Source: Agarivorans aestuarii
Lineage (GTDB): Bacteria; Pseudomonadota; Gammaproteobacteria; Enterobacterales; Celerinatantimonadaceae
Direction: 5' to 3'
Length of the DNA stretch: 64,000 nucleotides
NCBI RefSeq assembly: GCF_019670125.1
Contig: NZ_AP023033.1
Location: forward strand, 1,186,501 to 1,250,500
The translations under genes were made by a program, and so were the position numbers. The first letter of the stretch is position 1; every line of letters starts with the position of its first letter. Under the pieces are notes generated by a model. The model did no database searches, was not told where the DNA came from, and saw only the letters and a program-made list of their open reading frames with translations. This document shows positions 36,270-45,467 of the stretch, one piece after another.

Positions 36270-37253
36270 CTATTTTTTATCGGCTCGTTGCGCTTGGCGA
36301 AGTTGCAGCTTTTGTTCTCGGCGCTGTTGGCTATGCTCTGCCGCTTCCATCCCCACATGTTGCTCACCGCGCTGCTTAGCTAAGCGAACTTGTTTTTCAC
36401 GCTCTCTAAAACGCATTTTTTGCTCGTCGCTTAGGCTGTCGTGGCAATGTGGACAGCTAACACCTTGCTCAAATTTGTCGCTTTGCTTATCACTGGGCGA
36501 GATTGGCATTCTGCAGCCGCTACAGAGTTCGTAGTCACCGGGCTGTAACTGGTGATCTACGGTTACCCGCTCATCAAATACAAAGCAGTCACCTTGCCAT
36601 AAGGAGTTCTCTTCAGGGACGTCTTCTAAGTATTTAAGAATACCGCCTTCTAAATGATAAACTTCTTCAAAACCTTGCTCTTTTAAGTAAGCGGTGGATT
36701 TTTCACAGCGAATGCCGCCAGTGCAAAACATTGCTACTTTTTTGTGTTTTTCTGGGTCGAGTTCTTCAGCGACATAGTCTGGGAATTCGCGAAAGGTATC
36801 GGTATGCGGATTTACCGCATGCTTAAAACTACCGAGTTGAATTTCGTAGTCGTTGCGGGTATCAACCACCATCACTTCTGGATCAGCAATTAAGGCGTTC
36901 CAGTCTTCAGGTTTAACGTAAGATCCAACCACATGGTTCGGGTCTATGCCCTCCACCCCCATGGTTACAATCTCTTTTTTGAGCTTAACTCGAGAGCGGT
37001 TAAAGGGCTGCTGCTCACTGTATGAGCGTTTGTCGGTAAGTTGGCTTAATCGACTATCGCTTTTAAGCCAAGCCAACACCGTGCTTATGCCAGTGTCTGG
37101 ACCGGCAATGGTGCCATTTATGCCTTCTTCGGCCAGTAATAATGTGCCGCGTACCTGTTGTTGTTTCATTAAGGCTAATAGCGGTTCTTGCAGTTCTTTA
37201 TAATTATCTAGGCGAACAAATTTATAAAGGGCACAAATAGTTATTTCTTTCAT
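36270..37253 (-). CDS. trhO: tRNA uridine(34) hydroxylase (TrhO/YceA rhodanese)
   Basis: A 327-residue enzyme that converts U34 of certain tRNAs to 5-hydroxyuridine. The N-terminal domain opens with [15 protein letters not shown] and contains [10 protein letters not shown]; the rhodanese domain has [14 protein letters not shown] and the active-site Cys loop [12 protein letters not shown] (around residue 180). The C-terminal part has two CXXC pairs (CSGC and CPHC) and a basic, Arg/Lys/Gln-rich tail. I chose the ATG at 37253 (GGAAGC upstream); the 44 codons before it show no family match. Confidence 0.9.
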   Translation of the reverse strand: MKEITICALYKFVRLDNYKELQEPLLALMKQQQVRGTLLLAEEGINGTIAGPDTGISTVLAWLKSDSRLSQLTDKRSYSEQQPFNRSRVKLKKEIVTMGVEGIDPNHVVGSYVKPEDWNALIADPEVMVVDTRNDYEIQLGSFKHAVNPHTDTFREFPDYVAEELDPEKHKKVAMFCTGGIRCEKSTAYLKEQGFEEVYHLEGGILKYLEDVPEENSLWQGDCFVFDERVTVDHQLQPGDYELCSGCRMPISPSDKQSDKFEQGVSCPHCHDSLSDEQKMRFREREKQVRLAKQRGEQHVGMEAAEHSQQRREQKLQLRQAQRADKK

Positions 37254-37508
37254 AGACTTAGCTTCCTGCCTTGTGGGGCGTAATCCCAGAGCATGATTTT
37301 TAAAGAAGGCTATTGTAATGAAAATGCTAAAAGATGCAGCAATCTTGTGGTGCTTTGTTGAGTCTTTGTTGTGAATTTTTTCCAAGAAAACAGCTAAAAT
37401 TGTGTTCTAGCCCGCTAAATCAAGTCTCTACAGCTACTTGCGTTTTTGCTCAGTGGGGTGTGGTGACTATAATGAAGTAATTATCTAACATGGAATAGGT
37501 TGAGTAGT

Positions 37509-38456
37509 ATGTCTAGTGTTTTAGCCACAGTGGATCAACGCACCAAACTTGTCGGCGAGAACCGTTTAGAACTGTTGATTTTTAAACTCAACTCTATGCA
37601 GTTGTTTGCGATAAACGTATTTAAAGTTAAAGAGGTGGTTAAGTTACCTCGCATGAACAAACTACCGGGTTCTCACTCACACATTAGTGGGGTAGTAACC
37701 ATTCGTGGTCATTCCATTCCGGTTATTGATTTACGTGCTGCGGTAAAAATGCCACCGGCCAAAGAAGAAGCCAAAGTCGACTGTAACCTGATCATCACTG
37801 AGTATAATCGCAGCGTTCAAGGTTTCATGGTGGGCGAAGTAATGCACATTGTGAATACATCTTGGAAAGATATTTTACCTCCACCAAGCTCGGTAGGGCG
37901 CAGTAACTACCTCACCGCAATCACCCGTATCGAACATGAAGAAGCCAGCCGAATTGTAGAAATTATTGACGTAGAGAAAGTGCTGGCAGAAATCGTCAGT
38001 TACAACATCGCAATTTCAGACGAAGCCTTAGACGAAGAAGTCTCACATCTGCTTAATGGTAAGCGAGTATTGGTAGTTGACGATTCTTCAACCGCCCGCG
38101 GTCAAGTAAAAGCCACTCTAGGCCAGCTCGGCATGGAGATTATAGAAGCTGAAAATGGGCTACAGGCCTTGAACATGCTAAAAGCTTGGGCCGATGAAGG
38201 TAAATCAGTTTACGATGAAATCTTACTAATGATTACCGATGCCGAAATGCCTGAGATGGATGGTTATCGCTTAACCGCAGAAGTACGTGGTGATGAACGC
38301 ATGAGCGAACTGTTTATAGCCTTAAACACCTCGCTTAGTGGCAGCTTTAACGACGCCATGGTGGAAAAGGTGGGCTGTAATCGCTTTATCTCTAAGTTCC
38401 AGCCAGACTTGTTAGTAGACGTAGTACAGCAGCGAATGCGCGAATCGTTAAAATAA
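37509..38456 (+). CDS. cheV: Chemotaxis coupling protein CheV
   Basis: A 315-residue protein with an N-terminal CheW-like domain (~15-160, containing VKEVVKLPRMNKLPGSHSHISGVVTIRG in two adjoining stretches) and a C-terminal receiver (~180-312). The receiver has the acidic pair in VLVVDDSSTARG and the phosphoacceptor Asp in MITDAEMPEMDG. It links chemoreceptors to the CheA kinase and can be phosphorylated. I chose the ATG at 37509, nine bases after AGG; a TTG three codons upstream is the alternative. Single gene with its own terminator, away from any che cluster. Confidence 0.92.
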   Translation: MSSVLATVDQRTKLVGENRLELLIFKLNSMQLFAINVFKVKEVVKLPRMNKLPGSHSHISGVVTIRGHSIPVIDLRAAVKMPPAKEEAKVDCNLIITEYNRSVQGFMVGEVMHIVNTSWKDILPPPSSVGRSNYLTAITRIEHEEASRIVEIIDVEKVLAEIVSYNIAISDEALDEEVSHLLNGKRVLVVDDSSTARGQVKATLGQLGMEIIEAENGLQALNMLKAWADEGKSVYDEILLMITDAEMPEMDGYRLTAEVRGDERMSELFIALNTSLSGSFNDAMVEKVGCNRFISKFQPDLLVDVVQQRMRESLK

Positions 38457-38464
38457 CAGCCAAT

Positions 38465-38492
38465 AAAAAACCAGCCATTAGGCTGGTTTTTT
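38465..38492. terminator. Terminator between cheV and chrR
   Basis: AAAAAACCAGCC and GGCTGGTTTTTT form a 12-bp perfect stem with a 4-base loop; symmetric A and T runs make it bidirectional between these convergent genes. Confidence 0.9.
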
Positions 38493-38507
38493 GCTTTTTA
38501 GCATTCT

Positions 38508-39185
38508 TTATTTGAAGAACAGTTGGCTAAATGGATTGAGTAGCGATGCTAAGCCCGAGGTGAAATGCAAAGGTGCATCCAACAAGGTTAAGCATAAGCA
38601 ATCTTGGTTAGCGGCTGTTCGCGGGGTATGTTTGTTTTGCGCATCTTGAATGATGAAGTCCCCCGGTACGTAGGTTCCTGCGTCATCAATAAAGGTGCCT
38701 GCCAGTACTAAGGTTATTTCTTGCCCCTGATGAGTATGCTCTGGCAGTGCGCTGTCTTGATCCATGTAAATGAAGTTCATTTTACTGTCACTTACCGCAT
38801 CCACTCGAGCACGTTGAATTTTACCCGGTAAACGACCCCAAGGGCCTATATGCTGCGGGTGAGCTTGCAAGGCTCGGGGCATTGGGAAACGCTTATTGCC
38901 AAGGGTGATTTCTTGCTGCAAGGCGGGCTGTGGGCTTTCAATCACGCTGTCAGGACTTTGCTGCATAATCATCGCTAACATCGAATCGAGTTCGCTGTTC
39001 ATGGCTTCGGGCTGGGCTTGCTCAAGTTGAGTGGCCATCTTTTGCTCAGCAGCCTCTACGCGGCGGCGGCATTCTGGGCAGTATTCTAAGTGAGCACTAA
39101 TCATAATGCTCATGGCTGGGTCCAGTTGACCGGCGGCGTAAAGTTCAAGGCTTTCATCAGCCGGATGAAATTGAATGTTAGTCAT
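38508..39185 (-). CDS. chrR: ChrR family zinc anti-sigma factor
   Basis: A 225-residue anti-sigma factor of the ChrR type. The N-terminal zinc anti-sigma domain has the HXXXCXXC motif in HLEYCPEC (about residues 32-39) preceded by His7, and the C-terminal cupin (~95-200) has the metal-binding HTHQGQEITLVLAG. In Rhodobacter sphaeroides, ChrR holds RpoE inactive until singlet oxygen triggers its loss. It overlaps the end of the sigma gene by 8 bases, so the two are translationally coupled. All expected zinc ligands of the N-domain are in place. Confidence 0.88.
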   Translation of the reverse strand: MTNIQFHPADESLELYAAGQLDPAMSIMISAHLEYCPECRRRVEAAEQKMATQLEQAQPEAMNSELDSMLAMIMQQSPDSVIESPQPALQQEITLGNKRFPMPRALQAHPQHIGPWGRLPGKIQRARVDAVSDSKMNFIYMDQDSALPEHTHQGQEITLVLAGTFIDDAGTYVPGDFIIQDAQNKHTPRTAANQDCLCLTLLDAPLHFTSGLASLLNPFSQLFFK

Positions 39186-39804
39186 CCAATGCCTCCTTCA
39201 TTTTTTTCAGCGCTAATCTTAGGCGACTTTTTACAGTGCCAAGCGGTAGGTTTAATATTTCAGACACTTGCTGTTGTGATTCACCGTGTAAGTAAACCCG
39301 CCTTACGATATCTGCTTGTTCTTCTGGCAACTTAGCAATTAAGTGTTTTAGCTCGTTGGTTACCAACTCTTGGTCTTCGGTCGACACTTTATCAGCGTCT
39401 TCTTCTTCACTAAGAATCGGCCATAAGTCATCGCCTTGTACCCAGCTTTGTTGGTGCTTGCCTTTTCGCATCAAATCAAACTTTACGTTTCTTGATACCG
39501 AAAATATCCAAGTCATTGCATTACCCTTGGACGAATCGTAAAGACCCGCTTTAAGCCAAAGTTTAAGCATGGTTTCTTGAACCATTTCTAGGGCAAGAGA
39601 TTCATCAACAAATTGCTTCCTGGCCAAATTCAATAAACGTGGTGCTACTTGGCGGAACAATAAGTCATAACTTTTACGACATTGCTCACTGGCAATGTTC
39701 GCCAATAACAAAGCGATATCATCGTCGTTATTGGGCTGAGCTACTTGACTAGCCATAGGTGATTTTGGTCCACCGATTTTTGATACTGAACTGTGTATTT
39801 CCAT
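39178..39804 (-). CDS. rpoE: ECF sigma factor, RpoE/ECF11 type
   Basis: A 208-residue extracytoplasmic-function sigma factor. Region 2 is at ~45-115 (YDLLFRQVAPRLLNLARKQF and AMTWIFSVSRNVKFDLMR) and region 4 at ~145-200 (LPEEQADIVRRVYLHGESQQ and LPLGTVKSRLRLALKKM). Pairing with a cupin-type ChrR gene places it with the singlet-oxygen-responsive ECF11 group. The ATG at 39804 is taken as start; an internal ATG at 39756 is possible, and neither has a strong Shine-Dalgarno. A promoter-like TGATCG-N16-CGTT lies 35 bp upstream, suggesting autoregulation. Confidence 0.88.
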   Translation of the reverse strand: MEIHSSVSKIGGPKSPMASQVAQPNNDDDIALLLANIASEQCRKSYDLLFRQVAPRLLNLARKQFVDESLALEMVQETMLKLWLKAGLYDSSKGNAMTWIFSVSRNVKFDLMRKGKHQQSWVQGDDLWPILSEEEDADKVSTEDQELVTNELKHLIAKLPEEQADIVRRVYLHGESQQQVSEILNLPLGTVKSRLRLALKKMKEALDD

Positions 39805-39836
39805 ATTGCCAAAATCGTTTGCGGATTGATAACAAG

Positions 39837-40451
39837 TTAACGAGCAAGGTGTGTAAAACGATCACTTTGTCGCAAAATAAATCCTAAATAACGAATACAC
39901 AAAGAAGCAGAGGGTGATTTAAGCAAGCGCTGTTTGGTGCAAATGGGCAAAGGTAGTAGTTCTAACCAACGCCAGCAAAGGTTTTTTACTTGTTCGCTTT
40001 GCACGCTTTGTTCTAAGTTGGCGGTTTGTAATTCTGGGTACTGTAAATTGATGTTAGCCAAAGCGCTTTGCAGTGCTGCAGTGTTCTTTTGTGGGGAGGT
40101 GTTGGGCCAAAGCTCAATTTTATCGGCGCAAAGGGTAGGCGATACCCAAGTAGAAGAAAACCCCGGTTTGCCCGACGTTACTTTGCCCCAGTGCAGAACT
40201 TTAAATTCCACTTCAATTTGTGCTTTGCTTAGCCAATCAATATGGCTGACTTGGGCAAAACTCACTAAGTCGTTAGCTTGTACCGCACTGTTTCCATCAC
40301 TGTCTTGAAAAGCCAGCCAAACCCCACCGGCTTTTTCAGCAGCACGCAAACTGGCGATGAAAACCATGCCTTGCCCCTTCATCCGTGCAAAGCGCTGCGG
40401 CATAAAGTGCTCACGAGAAATCATTAATGGAAAACAACAACTACTGCTCAA
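39837..40451 (-). CDS. LON-substrate-binding-domain-like protein (tentative)
   Basis: A 204-residue protein upstream of the sigma gene on the same strand. The TTG at 40451 has AGGAAT eight bases before it; an ATG nine codons in is the alternative. The N-terminus (CFPLMISREH, then FMPQRFARMKGQGMVFIASL) looks like a shortened form of the LON N-domain opening (FPL...LRIFEPRYLRM...GFGI), and VSFAQVSHIDWLSKAQIEVEF resembles its next strand block. The similarity is visual and the N-terminus appears to lack about ten residues of the usual domain. No Lon ATPase or protease part is present. Confidence 0.45.
   Translation of the reverse strand: MSSSCCFPLMISREHFMPQRFARMKGQGMVFIASLRAAEKAGGVWLAFQDSDGNSAVQANDLVSFAQVSHIDWLSKAQIEVEFKVLHWGKVTSGKPGFSSTWVSPTLCADKIELWPNTSPQKNTAALQSALANINLQYPELQTANLEQSVQSEQVKNLCWRWLELLPLPICTKQRLLKSPSASLCIRYLGFILRQSDRFTHLAR
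39839..39864 (-). promoter_or_regulatory. Candidate ECF promoter of the rpoE-chrR operon
   Basis: On the minus strand, TGATCG is followed after 16 bases by CGTT, 35 bp before the sigma-factor start. The same layout, TGATCT-N16-CGTA, precedes the divergent lipid operon. From memory, ECF11/RpoE promoters carry a TGATC-type -35 and a CGTA-like -10, so this fits autoregulation. It overlaps the 3' end of the upstream LON-like gene. Confidence 0.5.
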
Positions 40452-40514
40452 GTAAATATTCCTAGAAATGGATGGTTTGTCTTATATAACGCTAAAAGTT
40501 GCCAAAAGGATGAA

Positions 40515-40540
40515 TGATCTTTCTTAATTTATCTGACGTA
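40515..40540 (+). promoter_or_regulatory. Candidate ECF promoter of the lipid-modification operon
   Basis: TGATCT-N16-CGTA lies 57 bp upstream of the first gene of the operon and has the same elements and spacing as the candidate promoter of the sigma factor itself. This predicts that the whole operon belongs to the sigma factor's regulon. Confidence 0.55.
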
Positions 40541-40597
40541 CTATGATTAACGACAATAGAAACAAATGCTTAGATTTGTTTGGGAAAGGAAAATTAA

Positions 40598-41038
40598 ATG
40601 AGTATCACGGCATCTGCACCGCATATTGTTAAGCAACTAGAGCAGTTTTACAGTGAGCTAGGTATGGCGCAGGTTGAGCGCTTATCTGATATTTATGCCG
40701 ACGATATTGAGTTTATCGACCCTCTGCATCATCTTCACGGCTTACAAGACTTACGTAGCTATTTTGAACATCTTTTACAAAATACCAGCCAATGCCATTT
40801 TGAGTTTCACTCTCGGCTAATTGCAGAAGGTGAGTTTAGCCTTACTTGGCAAATGCAGTTTGCTCATCCCAAGTTAGGCAACGGGCGGATCTTGTCGCTA
40901 GATGGCATAAGCCACCTTAAGTTTAACGAAAAAATTTATTACCACCGTGATTACTATGACGTAAGCGCGATGTTGCATGACCATATTCCAGTAATTGGTT
41001 GGCTATCCAAAAAGCTTAAAAATGGGCTAGCACAATGA
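40598..41038 (+). CDS. NTF2-like/SnoaL-fold protein
   Basis: A 146-residue protein of the NTF2-like superfamily, first gene of the seven-gene operon. The sequence LSDIYADDIEFIDPLHHLHG followed by LRSYFEHLL is the typical helix-loop-sheet start of the fold, and FSLTWQMQF forms a later strand. Proteins of this type accompany the SDR and amine-oxidase-like genes in RpoE-ChrR regulated clusters. Function unknown; possibly a small-molecule-binding or isomerase partner. AAAGGA precedes the ATG. The stop overlaps the next start by four bases (ATGA). Confidence 0.75.
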   Translation: MSITASAPHIVKQLEQFYSELGMAQVERLSDIYADDIEFIDPLHHLHGLQDLRSYFEHLLQNTSQCHFEFHSRLIAEGEFSLTWQMQFAHPKLGNGRILSLDGISHLKFNEKIYYHRDYYDVSAMLHDHIPVIGWLSKKLKNGLAQ

Positions 41039-41757
41039 ATATTCTCATCACTGGTGCAAGCTCCGGCATTGGCAAGCAGTTAGCGCTTGATTACCAAAAG
41101 CTAGGCCATACGGTGTGGGGGCAGGGGCGTAACCAACAGCGTTTGCAAGACCTAGCCGAACAAGGCATCACGCCGCTGCAAGTAGAACTTGGCGAGCTAG
41201 AACAGGTGCGCAGTAGCTTTGCCGATTTGCCATCAATGGATCTCATTGTGTTGTGTGCCGGCAATTGTGAATACTTAGACCCTCAGCATTTCGACGCCAA
41301 ACTGTTTGAGCGAGTGTGGCAAAGCAATGTGCTTACCATAGCTAACTGCTTAGATGCCTTATGGGCTAACTTAAAGCCCGGCTCTCAACTGGCGTTAGTT
41401 GGTAGCCTTGCTCATTTATTGCCCTTTAGCCAAGCAGGCGCTTATGGCAGTAGCAAAGCCGCGGTGCATTATTTAACCCAAGCTCTAGGCACCGATTTGG
41501 GTGACAAGCAGGTGAGCGTTCATTGTATTCAACCAGGATTTGTTAAAACCCCACTCACCGACAAAAACAACTTTGCTATGCCCAGTATTATTAGCCCCGA
41601 GCAAGCTAGTCAAGCAATCATCAAAGGCCTCAATAAAGGTAAAACTGTGATTAAATTCCCTAGCTTATTCAGCGGCTTTCTGCACATACTCAATTGCTTG
41701 CCATATCGCTGGCAGCAAAATATCTGTCGCCGTTTAGCTCACAAGGAAGGAGCATAG
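41035..41757 (+). CDS. Short-chain dehydrogenase/reductase
   Basis: A 240-residue SDR. The cofactor motif is GASSGIG at residues 6-12 and the active site has a Ser followed by YGSSK (YXXXK). The NNAG element is represented by LCAGN. No His or acidic residue diagnostic of a particular substrate is evident. It overlaps the NTF2-like gene by 4 bp and is followed by the FAD oxidoreductase after 5 bp. In the RpoE regulon of other bacteria, an SDR sits in the same position; its substrate has not been defined there to my knowledge. Confidence 0.85.
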   Translation: MNILITGASSGIGKQLALDYQKLGHTVWGQGRNQQRLQDLAEQGITPLQVELGELEQVRSSFADLPSMDLIVLCAGNCEYLDPQHFDAKLFERVWQSNVLTIANCLDALWANLKPGSQLALVGSLAHLLPFSQAGAYGSSKAAVHYLTQALGTDLGDKQVSVHCIQPGFVKTPLTDKNNFAMPSIISPEQASQAIIKGLNKGKTVIKFPSLFSGFLHILNCLPYRWQQNICRRLAHKEGA

Positions 41758-41762
41758 ATAGA

Positions 41763-43016
41763 ATGAAAATCGCCATTATAGGTGCCGGCATATCCGGCAT
41801 GACCTGTGCGCACTTATTAAAAGAGCAGCATGAGGTAACGCTATTAGAACAAAATGACTACTTAGGTGGCCATACCGCCACTAACCATGTGACTATAGAG
41901 GGCAAAGAGCATGCAGTAGACACCGGCTTTATTGTGTTTAATGACCGCACCTATCCTTTGTTTAACAAGTTGTTAGCCAAGTTGGGCATTCAAGCTCAAG
42001 AAACTGAAATGAGTTTTAGTGTGGTAAACCCAGAGCTCAACTTGCAGTATAACGGCCACGATTTAAATACACTGTTTGCCCAACGCAGCAACTTACTTAA
42101 ACCCAGCTTTTATAAATTTATCAATGAAATACTGCGGTTTAATAAGCTAGCTAAAGCAGCGGTAGACATCGATACCGCGGTAAGCCTTGGCCAGTTTTTA
42201 GAGCAGCATCGCTTCTCGCGCATGTTTCAAGAGAACTACTTATTGCCAATGGGCGCGGCTATTTGGTCCTCTTCGTTAAACGGCATTATGCAGTTTCCGA
42301 TGCAGTTTTTTGCTCGCTTTTTTGTGAATCACGGTTTGTTAGACGTAGCCAACCGGCCGCAATGGTATGTCATTCCCGGTGGCTCAAAACAATACATTAA
42401 GCCGCTGCTAGCGGGCTTAGATGAGCAGATCCGTTTGAATAGCCAAGTGAGTAGTATTCACCGAGATGATTCAGGCGTTAAGATTACAACCAGCGATGGC
42501 TGGCAATGGCAGGGCGACGCGGTAATTTTTGCTTGTCATAGTGACCAAGCGTTGTCGGCATTAGGCGCTCAGGCCAGTGATGATGAGCGTTCGGTACTAG
42601 GCAAACTCAAGTATCAAAATAACGAAGTAATTCTGCATACCGACGAGCGCTTGTTACCAAGCATTCATCGTGCGCGAGCTAGTTGGAATTACCTATTACC
42701 ACCTAGTGGTGATAGAGGCGACCGCCTAGCCAGTGTTACCTACGACATGAACCGTTTGCAGGGCTTAAGCGATGCGCCGCAGTTTTGCGTTACCCTAAAT
42801 CCCCTAGAGCCGATAGCCGAAGATAAAGTAATTAAGCGCTTTAATTACATGCATCCGGTGTTTTCAATAGATGGCCATCAAGCTCAACAACAACGCGACA
42901 ATATTTGCGGGCACAACAACAGCTATTTTTGTGGCGCTTATTGGCACAACGGTTTTCACGAAGATGGCGTGCGCTCGGCTGTGGAGGTGTGTCGTAAGTT
43001 TGGAGTGGACCTATGA
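41763..43016 (+). CDS. FAD-dependent amine-oxidase-like protein
   Basis: A 417-residue flavoprotein. The FAD-binding motif [19 protein letters not shown] starts at residue 1, and the GG doublet [14 protein letters not shown] follows, as in flavin amine oxidases and phytoene-desaturase-like proteins. [15 protein letters not shown] is a strong signature of the branch often annotated as NAD/FAD-binding protein beside DUF1365 and CFA-synthase genes. I used the ATG at 41763; the 23 codons before it overlap the SDR gene and are not part of the protein. Probably acts on a fatty-acyl chain in the membrane, for example as a desaturase; this is inference. Confidence 0.85.
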   Translation: MKIAIIGAGISGMTCAHLLKEQHEVTLLEQNDYLGGHTATNHVTIEGKEHAVDTGFIVFNDRTYPLFNKLLAKLGIQAQETEMSFSVVNPELNLQYNGHDLNTLFAQRSNLLKPSFYKFINEILRFNKLAKAAVDIDTAVSLGQFLEQHRFSRMFQENYLLPMGAAIWSSSLNGIMQFPMQFFARFFVNHGLLDVANRPQWYVIPGGSKQYIKPLLAGLDEQIRLNSQVSSIHRDDSGVKITTSDGWQWQGDAVIFACHSDQALSALGAQASDDERSVLGKLKYQNNEVILHTDERLLPSIHRARASWNYLLPPSGDRGDRLASVTYDMNRLQGLSDAPQFCVTLNPLEPIAEDKVIKRFNYMHPVFSIDGHQAQQQRDNICGHNNSYFCGAYWHNGFHEDGVRSAVEVCRKFGVDL

Positions 43017-43744
43017 GCATAGAGCACTCGGCTATCGCCTTCGGCGATACCTTTCATCAACGCTTTGTGCCGCGCAAACACGGCTTCAATTATCGGCTGT
43101 ATTACGCCTGGATTGATTTGGCGGAAGAACAAGCCGTGCAGCAAACGCTGCGCGGCTTTGGCCGTTTTCTGCCGTGGTTTCGTTTAAAAGCGGGCGACTA
43201 TTTAGGCAGCGAACAAGGCACTATCCGTGACAAAGCCTTGCGCGCTCAGCAGCGTTTTCAGCCCGACTACCAAGCCAAGCAAGTGGTCTTGCTTGGTCAG
43301 CTACGCTGCTTAGGTTGGTACTTTAGCCCGGTTAACTTTGTGCTCTATGGCGACGGCGATAAGTTTGATTACATGCTGGCCGAAGTCACCAATACTCCTT
43401 GGAAAGAAAAACACCAATATTGGCTGGATTTAAACGAGTTAAAAGATCACGACAAAACCTTTCATGTTTCCCCTTTTAATCCCATGGACATGCGTTATCA
43501 CTGGCAAGTAAAGCTAGTGCAACAACAGGTGAATATTGTGATTAATTGCTGGCGCGAACAGAAAGAATTTAGCGCCGGAATAAATTTAATTAAGCAGCCG
43601 TTAAACTCTTCTAGCCTTCGCCGCGTAATAAGTTCATACCCCTTAATGACTCTCAAGGTTGTTACAGGAATTTACTGGCAAGCATTGAAGCTATGGATGA
43701 AAAAAGTGCCTTTTTATGGTCATCCAGCCAGTGCTAAAAAATAA
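43013..43744 (+). CDS. DUF1365 family protein
   Basis: A 243-residue protein of the DUF1365 family. The opening ([22 protein letters not shown]), the [18 protein letters not shown] stretch and the [16 protein letters not shown] motif are the recognised conserved blocks. It overlaps the FAD oxidoreductase by 4 bp (ATGA). DUF1365 proteins nearly always accompany the FAD oxidoreductase and CFA-synthase-like methyltransferase; the reaction is unassigned as far as I know. Confidence 0.88.
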   Translation: MSIEHSAIAFGDTFHQRFVPRKHGFNYRLYYAWIDLAEEQAVQQTLRGFGRFLPWFRLKAGDYLGSEQGTIRDKALRAQQRFQPDYQAKQVVLLGQLRCLGWYFSPVNFVLYGDGDKFDYMLAEVTNTPWKEKHQYWLDLNELKDHDKTFHVSPFNPMDMRYHWQVKLVQQQVNIVINCWREQKEFSAGINLIKQPLNSSSLRRVISSYPLMTLKVVTGIYWQALKLWMKKVPFYGHPASAKK

Positions 43745-43768
43745 TTAAAATTGCCCTAAGGAAAAACT

Positions 43769-44989
43769 ATGGCTACTGCAAAATCGCTTTCTTCTGCTTC
43801 AGTTTCCAGTGGTTTAGATTGGACCCGCCACCTTGTATTAAAAACCTTTGACGGTTTAAAGGGCGGCGCCATTTTAATGAGTCAAGCAGGTTACGAGTCG
43901 GTTCATTTAGGTGAAGCAGACCACCCCGAAACCGTTGAAGTTCATATCCTCGATTCTCAAGTTTTTTCTCGTATTTTAAAAGGCGGTAGCATTGCCGCGG
44001 GCGAAACCTACATGGAAGGGTTGTGGCGCTGTTCTAATCTGCACCGCTTACTGCAGCTTTTGGCCGACAACCAAGATCACCTCGATAGCTTAGACAGAAA
44101 ACTGCACTGGTTTACCGATGCGTGGTTTAAAGTGCAGCACTTCTTTCGCCGCAACAACAAACGCCAAGCGAAAAAGAACATTCTGGCTCACTACGATCTC
44201 GGCAACGATTTCTATCAATCGTTTCTTGACCCGCAAATGCAGTATTCTTCAGCCATTTTTGGCGGTCAAGACATTACCTTAGCCGAGGCGCAAGACAACA
44301 AACTTAAGCGCATATGCGAGCAGCTAAAGCTTGAGTCGGGTGATCACCTTTTAGAGATTGGCACCGGTTGGGGTGGGTTGGCGATGTATGCAGCCAGCCA
44401 CTACGGTTGCAAGGTAACCACGACCACCATTTCCGACAAACAGCACGCCTACGTGGTGGAGAAGGTAGCAGAACGTAAGCTCAGTCACTTAGTGACTGTG
44501 CTAAATAAAGACTACCGCGATTTAGAAGGCCAGTACGACAAACTGGTCTCTATCGAAATGATCGAAGCAGTGGGCGAGAAATTTTTACCGGGTTTTGCCG
44601 AGCTATGTGCCAACAGGTTAAAGGCCGGTGGTTTAATGCTTATTCAAGCCATTACCATTGATGACCGCCGCTTTTCGGCCTATCGTAAAAGTGTCGACTT
44701 TATCCAGCAGTATGTATTTCCTGGTGGCTTCTTACCTTCGCCATCGCTGCTCAAACAACTCTTTTCTAAGCAAGGCTTACAATCTCTACAGCGATTAGAG
44801 ATAGGTATCGACTACGCCGATACCCTGCAGCATTGGCATCAGCGGGTGCAACAACAGCACAATAACAATCAACGCTTCGGCTTCGACGAGCAGTTCTACC
44901 GCTTATGGCATTTCTACTTTGCTTACTGCGAAGCAGGTTTTAGAAGCCATAACATTGGTACCGAGCAACTTACTTTGGTTAAGGCCTAA
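43769..44989 (+). CDS. cfa: Cyclopropane-fatty-acyl-phospholipid synthase family methyltransferase
   Basis: A 406-residue SAM-dependent lipid methyltransferase. The N-terminal lipid-binding region (~20-140) includes AGETYMEGLW, and the catalytic domain begins with ILAHYDLGNDFYQSFLD. The SAM site is LEIGTGWGGLAMYAAS; EMIEAVGEKF carries the bicarbonate-binding Glu, and QYVFPGGFLPS follows. E. coli Cfa is 382 residues. Enzymes of this operon type may add a methylene or methyl group to unsaturated acyl chains in the inner membrane. In R. sphaeroides, a homologue under RpoE control takes part in methylated furan fatty-acid formation, so classical cyclopropanation is not certain. Confidence 0.9.
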   Translation: MATAKSLSSASVSSGLDWTRHLVLKTFDGLKGGAILMSQAGYESVHLGEADHPETVEVHILDSQVFSRILKGGSIAAGETYMEGLWRCSNLHRLLQLLADNQDHLDSLDRKLHWFTDAWFKVQHFFRRNNKRQAKKNILAHYDLGNDFYQSFLDPQMQYSSAIFGGQDITLAEAQDNKLKRICEQLKLESGDHLLEIGTGWGGLAMYAASHYGCKVTTTTISDKQHAYVVEKVAERKLSHLVTVLNKDYRDLEGQYDKLVSIEMIEAVGEKFLPGFAELCANRLKAGGLMLIQAITIDDRRFSAYRKSVDFIQQYVFPGGFLPSPSLLKQLFSKQGLQSLQRLEIGIDYADTLQHWHQRVQQQHNNNQRFGFDEQFYRLWHFYFAYCEAGFRSHNIGTEQLTLVKA

Positions 44990-44993
44990 GCTC

Positions 44994-45467
44994 ATGCAAT
45001 GGCCGGTATTGCTGCTATTTAAACTTAACTGGTTAGCGGCCTTCTTTTGGGGGCCGCAAGCGGTGATGTTTATGGCGCTGGGGTTAATCGGCTTAGTGGC
45101 TTTGCAAGTTCGCCGTTACCAATGGGCTGTGCTTATTCCCTGTGCCATGCTCAGCGTGGTTGGGGTTATTTTAGATTTCAGTTTGGTAAAAATGGGAGTG
45201 CTTAGTTTTAGCTCGCCCAATTTACCGCTGTTTATGATGTTGCTTTGGGCAAGCTTTGCCTTGTTGTTGCCAAGCCTCGCCAGTTTCCCCAAACCCTTCA
45301 TGCCCTTATTTGTGGCGGTAATGGGCCCGGTGTCTTACTACCTAGCCAGTTTAGCGCAGGTATTTTCGATACAGCCCGATGCAATATTAGGTCTGCTTAT
45401 TCTGTTCCCCTTGTGGGCGGGCTTTGCTTACTTAGCTAATTCGCTATTGGAGAAACGCTATGTTTAA
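44994..45467 (+). CDS. DUF2878 family membrane protein
   Basis: A 157-residue inner-membrane protein with five or so predicted segments. The start (LLLFKLNWLAAFFWGPQAVM) and the SFPKPFMPLFVAVMGPVSYYLA segment match my recollection of DUF2878 proteins from the same operons in Vibrio and Shewanella. I used the ATG at 44994, 4 bp after the methyltransferase stop; a longer reading into that gene is not supported. It may anchor or assist the lipid-modifying enzymes. Confidence 0.75.
   Translation: MQWPVLLLFKLNWLAAFFWGPQAVMFMALGLIGLVALQVRRYQWAVLIPCAMLSVVGVILDFSLVKMGVLSFSSPNLPLFMMLLWASFALLLPSLASFPKPFMPLFVAVMGPVSYYLASLAQVFSIQPDAILGLLILFPLWAGFAYLANSLLEKRYV

Noticed and set aside
39934-40308. 124-codon plus-strand frame inside the LON-like gene region
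   Set aside because: The minus-strand frame has a ribosome-binding site, partial family resemblance and longer extent; the plus frame has a Cys/Ser-rich random look.
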